The translations under genes were made by a program, and so were the position numbers. DNA of 64,000 nucleotides from Neophaeococcomyces mojaviensis (lineage: Eukaryota > Ascomycota > Eurotiomycetes > Chaetothyriales), in contig JAPDRQ010000073.1 in the NCBI GenBank assembly GCA_030247915.1, positions 1-64,000 on the forward strand, read 5' to 3'. Below are positions 53,643 to 63,813 of this stretch, one piece after another; the first letter of the stretch is position 1; the number at the start of each line of letters is the position of its first letter. The notes below the pieces were generated by a model that was given only the letters and a program-made list of their open reading frames with translations, made no database searches and had not been told where the DNA came from.

Positions 53643-54588
53643 ATGGTCAACGCAGCAAAGCGCATGCGTGCGCTCACCCAAGTACGATCCTCTTCTATGT
53701 TCATGAAATTGATGCTAACTAGTCATAGAGGGTAATGTCATCAACCACCAAGGGCAGGACAACCTCTAACAGATTCAGGTCCTAAGTGTTAAAACCGGTC
53801 CTGGCGCAATCGTGCTCCCATCCGCACCCAAACCCCAAGTCCAGCGCATCTACATGCGCCTCCCAACTGGCACCTATCGTGGCCGTGAATACTACGCCGG
53901 CGCTCGTGACTTCTGGCGCGGCCACCTCCAACGCCTAAAATTCGCAAACCCCTCCCTCTCCTGCAATGTCGAAACCGTCCGCACCGGCGAGAACGAACCA
54001 CTCTATCTCAGCATAACCTACGAATCTCCCGACCGTGACAGCCTCTCAAAGCTTGACCTCAAGTTTCCAAAACCGCTAGCCAGAATACAACCTGAAGTCA
54101 TCACACGAACAGAAGGCGACAAGAAAATCCAAGAAGCCTCCCCCCTTCCAAAAGAAGTCCGAGACCTCCCCAACCCAAATGCTCCTCAACCGAAACCAAA
54201 AACCCTCCTACCCATTCAAATGACCCCAGAAATCCTCTCCCACGCCCCGAAAGATGAGATCAAAACCAAAGCACAACCTGCGCCCGACCCATCTGCACCA
54301 CAAACCACATCCCCACCCGAAACAGTATACACACGAACGGTCACATTACCGCTCGGTGGCCTACGGGACAACGAGATATGGCTGTGGATAAGACAGCAAT
54401 TGAAGATCCACCACAAGAAGAGTCTAGAAGGGCACGAAGCGCAGGAATGGATCGGTCTGAAGGAGCACAGGAGTAAGGCGGAGCAGGATAGACGGAGGGT
54501 TAAAGAGGGGATGGATGCAATGAAAAAGGAGCAGATGGAGTTGAAGAGGGCTAGGGAGGCGGCAGCCAGAATGGCCGCTGAAGCTTGA
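53643..54588 (+). CDS. mrp49: Mitochondrial large ribosomal subunit protein mL61 (Mrp49)
   Basis: Two exons, 53643..53681 and 53779..54588, encode 282 residues. The 97-nt intron (GTACGA, branch CTAAC, 3' TTCAG) joins MVNAAKRMRALTQ to VLSVKTGPGAIVLPS, restoring the conserved mL61 N-terminus. The L51/S25/CI-B8-type fold continues with QRIYMRLPTG, FWRGHLQRLKFANP and YLSITYES. mL61 is an ascomycete mitoribosome-specific subunit. The yeast protein has 137 residues; this one has a Pro/Lys-rich extension and a charged helical C-terminus (KEQMELKRAREAAARMAAEA). Starting at 53812 would lose the most conserved part. Confidence 0.86.
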
Positions 54589-55080
54589 TCTCCCGTTACG
54601 AAAGAAAAGTGTACCAGTGTTCGGATGCAGTGGTTTCGAAATGTATAAAATGGGCATGTACGGGCATTGTCGTTTTCAGTAAGGCGCGCACGAGCTCTGT
54701 GTGCTATGGTCGTCAGATGTCTCATCGCGATTACAACACCAAATGTATGTGCATGTAGATGTTTGTAGCGCTAGATACTCGCCCAGACTTACTAGATGGG
54801 CTGACGAAAAGGTCGAATAGAAACTCAGCTTGACAACCAGCAGTGGGAGAAACCTCATGAAATTCTTTGGGGGCGATTAAACACGTGTTGGAGAGCAATG
54901 GCAGATCAAAATTCCTACACTGGAGTTGCAGGGTATTCAAGCTGTACATGTAAAAGTGTCTGCTTGCTATTGGTGAGCTTGTCTCAACCTTCGAAGCTGT
55001 TATGTCGTTCCCTTGTATCACAACATTGCTTTCTCTGCATCTCTTTCCTCTTATCCGTGCACATTGACTACGACTCGCCG
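54589..55080. other. Intergenic between convergent mL61 and sirtuin genes
   Basis: 492 bp between two 3' ends. Short frames only, without motifs. Confidence 0.5.
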
Positions 55081-57023
55081 TTATCTAGGTCGCGCTGTTG
55101 CACTCCTGAACAATTTCTGCAACAAGCCTCGAGAGAAACTTGAGTTCGATGCTAGCGGACTATCCTCCTCCTCATCATTAACACTAGTACTGACGAAGGA
55201 AAGCTGCTTGATCGGACTCGATCTGGCAAAGTGTGGTTCATCCTCTTCCTCATCTTGTCGTGCTTCGTTTTGGACTGACTCGATGGGGCTTGGTGCAGCG
55301 TCGCTATTTTGAAAGATAGACGGTGTCGACTTTGCTCTAGCAGACATTCTCATGTTCTGCCTCGGGGTAGGCGTAGCCACCTCAGGGAGTTCGTTCCTAG
55401 CGAACCGGGATGTGCATGTTGCAGGTGTCGTAAGGGCGGAGACTGTCGGTGATATTGGTGAGCCCGGCACAAAACAATCCCCTCCTTGCCCTTCGACAAG
55501 CGGTCTGAAGTGCTTCTTGAGCGGTGAAATTGCTGGTCTTTGCCGTACCAGAGGTGATAGGAATTTTGACGCTTCCCGAACGGTTGATGTCCTGTTCTTC
55601 CATCCCGTTTGTGCCCGAGCCTTGGGTGTTTTGGTTCGGGCAGAGTGACTGTCGTCCATAGTCGCTGATTTTGAATCTTGATTCGATTTGGTCTTTTTCA
55701 ACGGCGGAATATTGACCATGACTTTTGATCTCTTTGCTGGGTTGATGTTCTCCTTCTCGCTCGCCTCTGTCGACTTCCTCTTCCTCTTTTGCCCTACTAT
55801 CTTGGTCGTCTTCAAATCAAGTTCACCCTGGTGAAGCCAAAGATCTTCTCGTCGTTCCTTCAAGTCAGCTATCCAGTCATCACAGTCCATGGCAATATAG
55901 TCGTCGATGACGCCTTCCCACTGACTTTCAGACGGCCTCGTCCTGTTGACGAATATCACGCGACCATTCTTCTGGCTATGGACAACCTTTGCAAAGTCCC
56001 TAACCACCTTCTGCAAGCCATGTACCTTGAGCGACGTGCCCATAATGATGAGTAGATCTGGGTTGCAAGCCTGGTCAAAGGCTATGATTGGTGTGAGCAA
56101 GACATTTTGTGGATGATCTTCACCGTAGAGGACGATATTGGGCCTGAGCTCTCCAACAGCTAGACCGCGCTTGCCTGTCGCTTGCCTGAGGTCGCTCTTT
56201 TCGGCGCATTTCTCACATTTCGGGGCAGCTCCTTCAAGATAGATATCTGTCGCTTCGTCTAACCACTCAGTCTCCGTAGCACAAACACGACAGCGTAGAT
56301 TGCTTAATTCACCATGGAGTTGAACGACCTCGCAGCCAGCGTCGAAATCAGTGTTCTCTGTGCTTCTAGGTCGAGGCGTTTCGTAGTTCTTCTTCATGAA
56401 CCTTCGCTTGTTTCCTCTTCCACGTCTGAGATCCATGCACATACCCTCCCTTGCTTCCAGCCCATCGATGTTCTGCGTGTAGCATCTCATCAGCCTTCCA
56501 CCGTCCCGGAGTGTCTTGATGAACCTGTGCGTCGGACTTGTTTGCTTCACGTCGTCCTTGATCTTCTGTCGCAGGGTCGCGATAAACTGATAGAAAGTTG
56601 TTGTTGTTTCAGCACTTTGAAAGACGCGTGCATTGAATAGATCTTCACCTCGCATGCGCGACGATGGAGAAGACCTGTAGCTGCCTGAAGAGAAAATGGA
56701 TGATTGTGAGGAAGATGGCTCGTCATCGTCGCTTGTGTAAGCCTTGCGTTTCCTAGACGAGGGAGTTGTAGGATTGGACGGAGGCGGTGTAGGAAGAGAA
56801 ACTCGGTCGGGGACGACATTGTAGAGCCCATCTTTCGACCTAAAGTCCTGCCGTTGGGTCAGCACTCTGCTCAGTAGCTCCAGACTGTCATACACACCGG
56901 TATACCGCAGCTCGTGCTGATTCCTGCGCCTGTAATTAGTAGCTGCTTGTGGGACTTTACAAGCAAATCTGCGACATCTTGAAGAGCTCGATCATCACTA
57001 GCAATGATTTCGCGTAAAGGCAT
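55081..57023 (-). CDS. hst4: Sirtuin deacetylase, Hst3/Hst4-like
   Basis: Two exons, 57023..56898 and 56847..55081, give 630 residues. Removing a 50-nt intron (GTGTGT, branch CTGAC, GGCAG) joins ITGAGISTSCGIP to DFRSKDGLYN, the NAD-binding signature. Then come TQNIDGLE, catalytic His in VQLHGELSNL, zinc Cys pairs CRVC and CEKC, MGTSLKVHG and VFVNRT. Hst3/Hst4 remove acetyl from histone H3 K56 after replication. A basic insert (RRGRGNKRRFMKK) separates NIDGLE from the catalytic His, and a roughly 250-residue disordered tail follows the core. The intron was the sole interruption; the frame starting at 56895 begins at GTG in the intron. Confidence 0.92.
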
Positions 57024-57593
57024 TGTGTAAATTGTGAGCGAAAAATTGTGAGCAACAGGTCGGTCTACCCTTGGGATGTCGGAGGATGTTGAGGTGTAGA
57101 AACTTCAGTCGTGTTCAACTTGAAGTCTTCAGGTCGTGTCAAGTTCGTGTACATATGTAGAAGGTGGAGCTCGTGAAGCTGGTGTGGCTGGGAAAGAAGA
57201 TATACCACTAATACGCGTCAACAACGTGTCGCGGGTTTGACTAGCATGAACCGATGATATTGATAATCTGTCTGACTTAGAGCTTTGATTTGAAAGCATG
57301 ACCGAAACAGTCCTATATGCAATGAACATGAGTGACGGTTGACAGTCGCGTCTTTGTCTGGAGGACTGGAACGTCTTGTTTTGATAGCAGTGCGGGAGAT
57401 CGACCGCTAAATTCAAGCTTAAATCCGAGGTGCGAACATGATCTTGTATGACGTATGTATCGTGGTTGTGTCTGTAGAGCACCAAGGACCTGGGTTTCAC
57501 CTTGCAATAACACGAGCGGGTTAAGGGAAATTCTAAGGGCTCCAAGATTGTTTCGACAAATGAGCTTCTCCAGCTTGGATGCACTCTTGTTCA
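57024..57593. other. Intergenic upstream of the sirtuin gene
   Basis: 570 bp between two minus-strand genes. It includes the sirtuin promoter, with an ACGCGT element (separate entry), and the rrn5 3' flank. Frames here have no motif. Confidence 0.5.
57213..57218. promoter_or_regulatory. ACGCGT (MCB-like) box upstream of sirtuin gene
   Basis: The palindrome ACGCGT lies 190 bp upstream of the sirtuin ATG. It matches the MluI cell-cycle box bound by Mbp1/Swi6-type factors. That fits a replication-linked H3K56 deacetylase, but a single 6-bp site can occur by chance. Confidence 0.35.
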
Positions 57594-59270
57594 TCACTGT
57601 ATCTGGTTCTCTGTTGACTTGGACAGTATCGGACCCTCCCACCAAGAATAGTATTGCATATCCGACCAGTTGTGCAATTCCTCCTTTGTCTTTCGCGGCA
57701 TCCTGGGATGCCGACCTAGGTCTTCGGGAGACTCTGCTTTCATGGCTGGGTTCCCCAGTGCTTGCTGTAGATATGTCTCCTCGCGAAGACGATTTGCTTG
57801 ATCAAGTCTTTCCATGTACTCGTCCTGTTCCTCTTCGACCATTAAGCGGCGTCGCTTTCGATTTATGTATCTGTCCATTTCTGGTTCCGCATGGGCACGG
57901 TCAAAGCCATCGCCTTCCTCGGCGTCATTGTGCAGTACATCATCCTCGTCTGAAGATTCGCTGGATAAAGACTCATCCTCAGTCTCATTCTCGGATTGTT
58001 CATCATGACTGCCGCCAGCCAGAGAAGCCTGCTCTATCGTTTCTCCGTCTTCAGTTGCATCACTTTTCTCTGAAGACATGCTCACCAGACTTGATATCGA
58101 TCGCGATCGGCCACGAGAAGCACGAATAGATAACACGTCTTCGATTTGTCTCAAAGTAAGCTGGTCACGGACGCTTTCTCCTTTCCGGTTGTTGCCAACG
58201 ACGACTCGTACCTTACTCCTCCGCACGAAGCCTATCCAGTAATCAAACCCGTCTGTAGGCATATTAAGTACGTCTAATGCGGCCTCAATATCAATGTCCT
58301 TCAAGATGCTGGCTGGGCTGTGGCCACGGACTGCTGTTGCTCGTATTCGGGACTCTGACAAGAAGATAGCTGTCTGTAGGACTCGCTGCACAAGGCTCAC
58401 CACGAGCCCATAGAATGTATCAATGATATCGGATGTCATAGATGGCTCTTCATCATCTTCAGCGAGGCACGTCCAGTGTGCGTATCCGCTGTCGTCTGGC
58501 ATATTCATAAACAATCTTCTGCTTAACTCCAAAAATGTTGTTAGATGAAACATGGAGTGTTGCGGTGCCGAGACCGGTAGGTTATCAGCCGTGTCAGAGC
58601 CACTTTGTTGTTCGAGTTCTGCTGCGTCCACTTCTGCGTCGAGGTACTCTGCAGTTTCGGTATCAACCAACCACGGTTCCTTTCTCCTGCCTCTAGCAGA
58701 AGCTCGGTCGTAGCTTTCTTGAAATGCGGCAAGTGCATCGGCAGCATTTTCGAGCCTTGTTTCGCATTCCTCCCCGATTTCGTGTGCTGCTTCCATATCT
58801 GCAGGCGAAATGTTCTTGGCCTGCTTAGCAAACATCTGCCGTTCCTTCTCGGCTTTCTCTAGGCGACTAATGTAGTCCTTAATCTCTACTTCTGATTTCG
58901 TCTCCACGGCAGCTGCAAGTCCTGGTAGGTCATGACGGCCTCTATGTGGGAGTGCTAAGAAGAATTTGCTCTTTTCAGAACCCGTCCATTTCACGGAGCC
59001 AAATTGGCTGTCTTTGAGAGAGTTGTTACTGATGTCTTCTGAGTAGGTCGCATTGAATATTTCTAGGTATGTATCACTGTAGTGTTTTCTGAGCCTCTGC
59101 CATCTTAGCTCATGGTAGTCTTTGCCATTGTCTTGCTTGTGAGGCCAGAAGTGCAACGATGTACCTCCGCCAGCAGATAGATCGGCATCATGAGGTAAGT
59201 TGGGATCCGCATTGGAGTCATCGGCAGAAGTGCTTCTGATACTTGTATCATCCTCATGGTCTTGTTCCAT
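57594..59270 (-). CDS. rrn5: RNA polymerase I upstream factor subunit Rrn5
   Basis: A 558-residue protein with the Rrn5 layout. An N-terminal helix YHELRWQRLRKHYSDTYLEIF precedes a SANT/Myb-like domain at about residues 90-140 (VKWTGSEKSKFFLALPHRGR and DLPGLAAAVETKSEVEI). A helical central region (FLELSRRLFMN) and an acidic C-terminus with NRKRRRLMVEEE follow; the end is WSDMQYYSWWEGP. In yeast, Rrn5 belongs to the upstream activating factor that recruits RNA polymerase I to rDNA promoters. The assignment rests on the SANT sequence and overall layout. An additional short frame overlaps the start on the 5' side. Intronless. Confidence 0.82.
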   Translation of the reverse strand: MEQDHEDDTSIRSTSADDSNADPNLPHDADLSAGGGTSLHFWPHKQDNGKDYHELRWQRLRKHYSDTYLEIFNATYSEDISNNSLKDSQFGSVKWTGSEKSKFFLALPHRGRHDLPGLAAAVETKSEVEIKDYISRLEKAEKERQMFAKQAKNISPADMEAAHEIGEECETRLENAADALAAFQESYDRASARGRRKEPWLVDTETAEYLDAEVDAAELEQQSGSDTADNLPVSAPQHSMFHLTTFLELSRRLFMNMPDDSGYAHWTCLAEDDEEPSMTSDIIDTFYGLVVSLVQRVLQTAIFLSESRIRATAVRGHSPASILKDIDIEAALDVLNMPTDGFDYWIGFVRRSKVRVVVGNNRKGESVRDQLTLRQIEDVLSIRASRGRSRSISSLVSMSSEKSDATEDGETIEQASLAGGSHDEQSENETEDESLSSESSDEDDVLHNDAEEGDGFDRAHAEPEMDRYINRKRRRLMVEEEQDEYMERLDQANRLREETYLQQALGNPAMKAESPEDLGRHPRMPRKTKEELHNWSDMQYYSWWEGPILSKSTENQIQ

Positions 59271-59719
59271 GACTATCGATTAGCTTTCTCCCAATAAACC
59301 TCATCACAGTCCAACAACACAAAATCTTGCTCTCGATCTCAATCATTTTGGCAAGGAGAGTACTGGAGATGACGCGACTTTTTCTGTCGTGCTGAGGCTT
59401 GCTGTACCGAGATTTCACCTTCACTCCAGAAGTCGCTAGCTTTTTCAGAGACGTATCAGCCGCCAACTTTCGAGCATCTGCACCACATTTCTATGCGCAC
59501 ATTGACGTCGTCGTGCCTGTTCGCCAGGATTAAAGCAGAATAGATATTTTATTTACGGTAAATTGCGACGAAGAGTGTTTCAAGTAAAGGAAGAAGTGAG
59601 ATGTGCCTTATCCAACTCGAAATTTTGGGTTGTCAGCCTCGTCATCCACCCAGCCTGCACAACTTTCAACGTCCATGACGCTTGCGTAACTTCCCGTTCC
59701 TACGCTCTCACCATGAAGC
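59271..59719. promoter_or_regulatory. Divergent rrn5 / irc3 promoter
   Basis: 449 bp between the start codons. Both promoters must be here. A 70-codon minus frame (59254-59466) overlaps the rrn5 start and an out-of-frame plus-strand ATG lies 7 nt before the irc3 start; both may be upstream frames acting on translation. Confidence 0.5.
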
Positions 59720-61771
59720 ATGTTGAGGAACTCAATATGGCTGCGGCGAGCATCATGGTCGCTGAAAGCCATATGTCGCCCTCGAGTATGGCAGCGCAAC
59801 CTCGCGAGCGTTGTCGCCGGCACGCCTCCACTTGTTCGTGAAGAAACGATTCGTCTCCGACAGTATCAGGAAGAGTGCATCCAATCAGTTCTCTCCTATC
59901 TGAAAAGCGGTCACAAGCGCCTTGGGATCTCTCTTGCAACAGGAAGCGGCAAGACTGTCATCTTTACCCATCTCATCGATCGAATCCAAGCAGACAATGT
60001 GAGGGCAACGAAGACGCTCATCCTGGCGCATCGGCGCGAATTGGTTGAGCAAGCAGCCAAACACTGCACGAGAGCATATCCTGGTAAAAAGGTTGAGATA
60101 GAAATGGGCTCACAACATGCATCAGGCATGGCAGACATTACAATTGCATCCGTGCGTAGTCTACAAATGGGGCGGCTCGAGAAATACGATCCAGACTTGT
60201 ACAAGCTGGTGCTCGTCGATGAGGCGCATCACATCGTGGCCCAAGGATACCTCGAGATTCTAGAGTACTTCGGACTTGACGAACCCCGTTCAGACGGACC
60301 AGCACTGGTAGGCGTCTCTGCAACATTCTCCCGCTTTGACGGTCTCCGCCTTGGCGCCGCGATCGATCATATCGTCTACCACAAAGACTATGTTGACATG
60401 ATCGGTGAGAAATGGCTCTGCGATGTCAAATTCACGACTGTCAAGTCCAACGCGAATCTTTCTCGGGTGAAAACCAGCAAGGACGGCGACTTTGCTCTTT
60501 CACAGCTCTCAGCAGCAGTCAATAATGACGAGACCAACGAAATCACCGTCAAATCGTGGTTGACTGAAGCTGCCGACCGTAAGTCAACATTAGTTTTCTG
60601 CGTTGATCTCAACCATGTGGCGACGCTGACGGACACGTTCCGGAAATATGGTGTGGATGCCCGTTTCATAACCGGCGAAACCAAGAAGAAAATCCGAGGT
60701 GACCGCCTTGAAGCTTTCAAGAACAGAGAATTTCCAGTCCTGCTCAATTGCGGCGTTTTCACAGAGGGTACAGACATGCCGAATGTAGACTGTGTCCTCC
60801 TAGCTCGACCAACCAAATCCCGCAATCTGCTTGTACAGATGATCGGTCGAGGGATGCGTCTATACAAGGGAAAGGAGGATTGTCACGTCATCGACATGGT
60901 CGCAAGTCTCGAAACTGGGATCGTCACTGTCCCGACCCTCTTTGGCCTTGACCCAGGTGAAGTGGTTATGGGTGTAACTTCGGGTGAGCTGAGAGAGCTC
61001 AAGGAGCAGCGCCTCAATGACAGCCCTCCCAACTCCCTCCCAGGCTCCGACGACCATAATGCAAGGAATATCGACAACAAAAACCTAACATTCACCCACT
61101 ACGACTCAGTCCAGGACCTAATAGAAGACACTTCCGGCGAACGCCACGTCCGCGCCATCTCGCCGAATGCTTGGGTTCAAGTCGACTCGCACAAGTACAT
61201 CCTCACAGCAAAAGGGGGCATTCTAACCCTTGAACGCCGTCACGTCACTGAGGCAGAACTCAAAGAAGCTAAGAAGCAAGCCGCAAAGAATAAATCCCCT
61301 TCTCAACAGACCAACGTTGCCAGTACTTCAGCTTCATCAGCTCCGCTCTACCACGTGATCTACAAATACAGCCTCCCGCCAACCGAGACAACCAGGTCTC
61401 CATGGTCCCGTCCGCGGACCATTGCGACCAGCGAGACATTGACTGCTGCACTAAATGCCGCAGACACGTTTGCCGCGACGAAGTTTGAGCGGCTATTCAT
61501 CGCCACATCCTCATCATGGCGGAAGGGCCCAGCAAGTGAAGGGCAACTGTCGTTCTTGAACAAACTCAGGGCTGTGACAGAGGATGAGCCGCTTACTGAG
61601 GCCGACCTGACGAAGGGACAGGCAGGCGATATGATTACGAAGATTAAGTTTGGAGCGAGGGGAAGATTTGATAAGCTGATGACGAAGAGACGACAGATGG
61701 AGAGACATGAGGAGAAGATTAGAGAGTTGAGAACAAGGGAAAGAGTTGAGGTTGGCCCCTTGGCTGCATAG
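59720..61771 (+). CDS. irc3: Mitochondrial SF2 helicase Irc3
   Basis: A 683-residue protein. The N-terminus MLRNSIWLRRASWSLKAICR is Arg/Ser/Trp-rich with no acidic residues, a mitochondrial presequence. The DEAH helicase core follows: RLRQYQEECIQSVLS (Q-like), LATGSGKTVIFTHL (I), LILAHRRELVEQA (Ia), LVDEAHH (II), VGVSATFSR (III) and LLVQMIGRGMRLYKG (VI). Irc3 is a branch-migrating double-strand DNA helicase that maintains yeast mitochondrial DNA. The C-terminus has coil-like charged helices. A good-context ATG 7 nt upstream is out of frame. Length matches yeast (about 690). Intronless. Confidence 0.92.
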   Translation: MLRNSIWLRRASWSLKAICRPRVWQRNLASVVAGTPPLVREETIRLRQYQEECIQSVLSYLKSGHKRLGISLATGSGKTVIFTHLIDRIQADNVRATKTLILAHRRELVEQAAKHCTRAYPGKKVEIEMGSQHASGMADITIASVRSLQMGRLEKYDPDLYKLVLVDEAHHIVAQGYLEILEYFGLDEPRSDGPALVGVSATFSRFDGLRLGAAIDHIVYHKDYVDMIGEKWLCDVKFTTVKSNANLSRVKTSKDGDFALSQLSAAVNNDETNEITVKSWLTEAADRKSTLVFCVDLNHVATLTDTFRKYGVDARFITGETKKKIRGDRLEAFKNREFPVLLNCGVFTEGTDMPNVDCVLLARPTKSRNLLVQMIGRGMRLYKGKEDCHVIDMVASLETGIVTVPTLFGLDPGEVVMGVTSGELRELKEQRLNDSPPNSLPGSDDHNARNIDNKNLTFTHYDSVQDLIEDTSGERHVRAISPNAWVQVDSHKYILTAKGGILTLERRHVTEAELKEAKKQAAKNKSPSQQTNVASTSASSAPLYHVIYKYSLPPTETTRSPWSRPRTIATSETLTAALNAADTFAATKFERLFIATSSSWRKGPASEGQLSFLNKLRAVTEDEPLTEADLTKGQAGDMITKIKFGARGRFDKLMTKRRQMERHEEKIRELRTRERVEVGPLAA

Positions 61772-61869
61772 AAGAACTAACCTTGGCGTGGCTGTATTAT
61801 ATTATGTAAGAACATTGAGGCAGTGTGTAGCAGAGTACCAAGACCAAAGAATTAAATTCTGCTCAAATT

Positions 61870-63243
61870 CTATAGATCTTGTGCCTTAGATGCATCACCA
61901 GCATCCGAGATATCAGACAGCACCTCCCACTCCAAGCTAATGATTGCCTCCGCAACATCAGACATGGTGTCAAGTTGCCTGTCAGCGTCGCCATTATCAG
62001 GATCTCTCCTGATAATAACCTCAGATGATGGCTCTGGCTCCGCCTCAAAGTCTGCATTCGCTTCTGGCACACTCTCCTCCCACCAACTGGTATCACCTCC
62101 CCACTCCCTCGCTGTGTATTTGGTCCCCCAACCCTCAGCATCATACGTTTCGTCAGCCACCTCCTCCTTTTCCTCCTCTTTATCCATCGTCTTCCACTCC
62201 TCATCCATCATTTCGTCCATCATTTCATCCACCATCGCATCAGCACACGCATCCGCATATACGTCACACCACACTTCGGCCTGCGCATCAGCACATGCAT
62301 CCGAGGGGTCTAAAGCTCGTTCTTTCAGACGTACGAGATTGCGTCGATAGTTTCGCTCTATAGCCACTTCGCTCAACGGCTGGGAATTGACACGCGCAAG
62401 ATTCTGCTTGTAGTACTTGTCAATTCTTTGGGCGGTACGATCTGCGACAGCATCGGCTCTGTGCGATTCTGTGGCGGATTTGCCAGATCGTGTTTGGGTG
62501 AGCGAAGTCGTGTCAAGTGTGGCAGGTGTGGCCGTGACTGGGCTGGTATCGGTGGCCTCTTCTTTGATCCCCTGACTTCGGCTCTGAAGCTGTTTCCCTC
62601 CACGTCCGATGTGTTTGAGGTTCCACTTCTCGAGGTGTTTCTCGCGTATTCGGCGCTTGCCCCTGTGATGTCGGACATCGAGCGGCCAGATATTGTACTC
62701 TTTGTCTGCGAAGGTGTCTTGCTTTGTCCACACGGAAACTTTTAACTTCAGGGTCAGGTTATCCGGGATCGCGATGTTGGGGGCCTGCGTCTTCAGCAAT
62801 TCAAGGAGGTCAGGCAAAGGCACGTTTGGAAGTGCGCTTTCAGCATCGGAGCTCGGAGCTATGTGTCCACGAGCCTCGGAGAGCGCCGCCTCGATGTAGT
62901 TCCGGAGGGCGAATCGTGACCAGAAGCCGCTGGGGTCAATTAACGAGGTGAGTAGTTCGGATTCGTCGTGATCAGTGACATTTCTATTACTCTGTTTCCG
63001 CTTGTCTTTAGCAGTAGTTTCCGTGGAGATAAGGCTAAGGTTGTAGTAGGGCTGGCCTTCCCAAGATGATTTCACACCTCTGTAGCCATAGTACTTCTGC
63101 TTTTGCTTCCGAGCACGATTGGTTGTTCTCTCGGATGAGCGAAGGTCACGATAGTCTTCCGGTTACCAGTCATATGACTGGTACTCGATGTCGGGGTCGG
63201 AAACCGTCAGATTTGGGTGGATTATCCCATATGAGTTATCCAT
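61870..63243 (-). CDS. Orphan acidic protein, gene model uncertain (in-frame stop)
   Basis: A frame of 401 codons, 63075..61870, opens at GTG and has no Met for its first 270 residues, so coding must start upstream. The nearest ATG in the same frame is 63243 (MDNSYGIIHPNL), but TAA at 63163-63165 interrupts after 26 codons; the sequence between the stop and the long frame still reads as protein (EDYRDLRSSERTTNRARKQ). An intron over the stop (5' GTACCA near 63185) would fix this. The main body has a helical region with the LLELLKTQ motif and an acidic tail with MDEMMDEE and ACADA repeats. No recognised domain. Real expression is likely, but the exon structure is not settled. Confidence 0.55.
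62236..62305 (-). repeat. Imperfect direct repeat within the orphan gene
   Basis: GCATCAGCACACGCATCCG (62236 onwards) and GCATCAGCACATGCATCCG (about 62287 onwards) differ by one base and encode ACADA-type peptides about 16 residues apart. A third repeat, of CATCATTTCGTCCAT type, lies at 62207-62232 and encodes MDEMMDE. Confidence 0.75.
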
Positions 63244-63813
63244 GATAAATTATGTGTACTCTTGTCAGTAAATTAGCATATCACACTGTTATACCAGGCG
63301 CAATTGACAGCCCAGTAAAGGGATCAACAGTGCACTACTTGGGACATATAGGAGTTGAAGGCAGAACAGATCTCATACACCGGTGAAACAGATACATGAG
63401 AATGAGTCATCACGGGGCTGTGGCACAATATGTGTGTGCATAGTACTTGTAGAGCAAGGAAGGTTGGCAACCTCAAGTGAGATCAATGGTCGATGCAAAG
63501 CCACAGCGAGCTCAGCCATTGTTGTTCCGATGTGGCCAATCATCGTCGAGTTTTCAACTTCGAGCCTTCAAGATCTGGAAACGATTTCGTACTCGTGCTT
63601 GACAAAATCACTTCTGACATGGAATGAAGAACCATGCTAGTTAGTGATTTTGAGCAACATCGTGCAAAGTTTTAAAAGGTGCTACTATTCACAGGCGAAA
63701 GAACCGTGGTTCATCCTTTAGGACCAGGTTAAGGGCAAATGCTCCCTACAGGAAATCGGCCATACAATTCACGAACAAGGGGCTAACGACAATTTACTGG
63801 CTTCTTCTCTGCC
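63244..63813. promoter_or_regulatory. Divergent orphan gene / eaf7 region
   Basis: 570 bp upstream of both genes. An 85-codon plus frame (63383-63640) has no motif. No specific element is assigned. Confidence 0.4.

Noticed and set aside
56848..56897. N-terminal MYDSLELLSRV of the sirtuin frame as coding
   Set aside because: It starts at GTG and is the intron read through; removing it restores the GAGIST to DFRSKDG signature.
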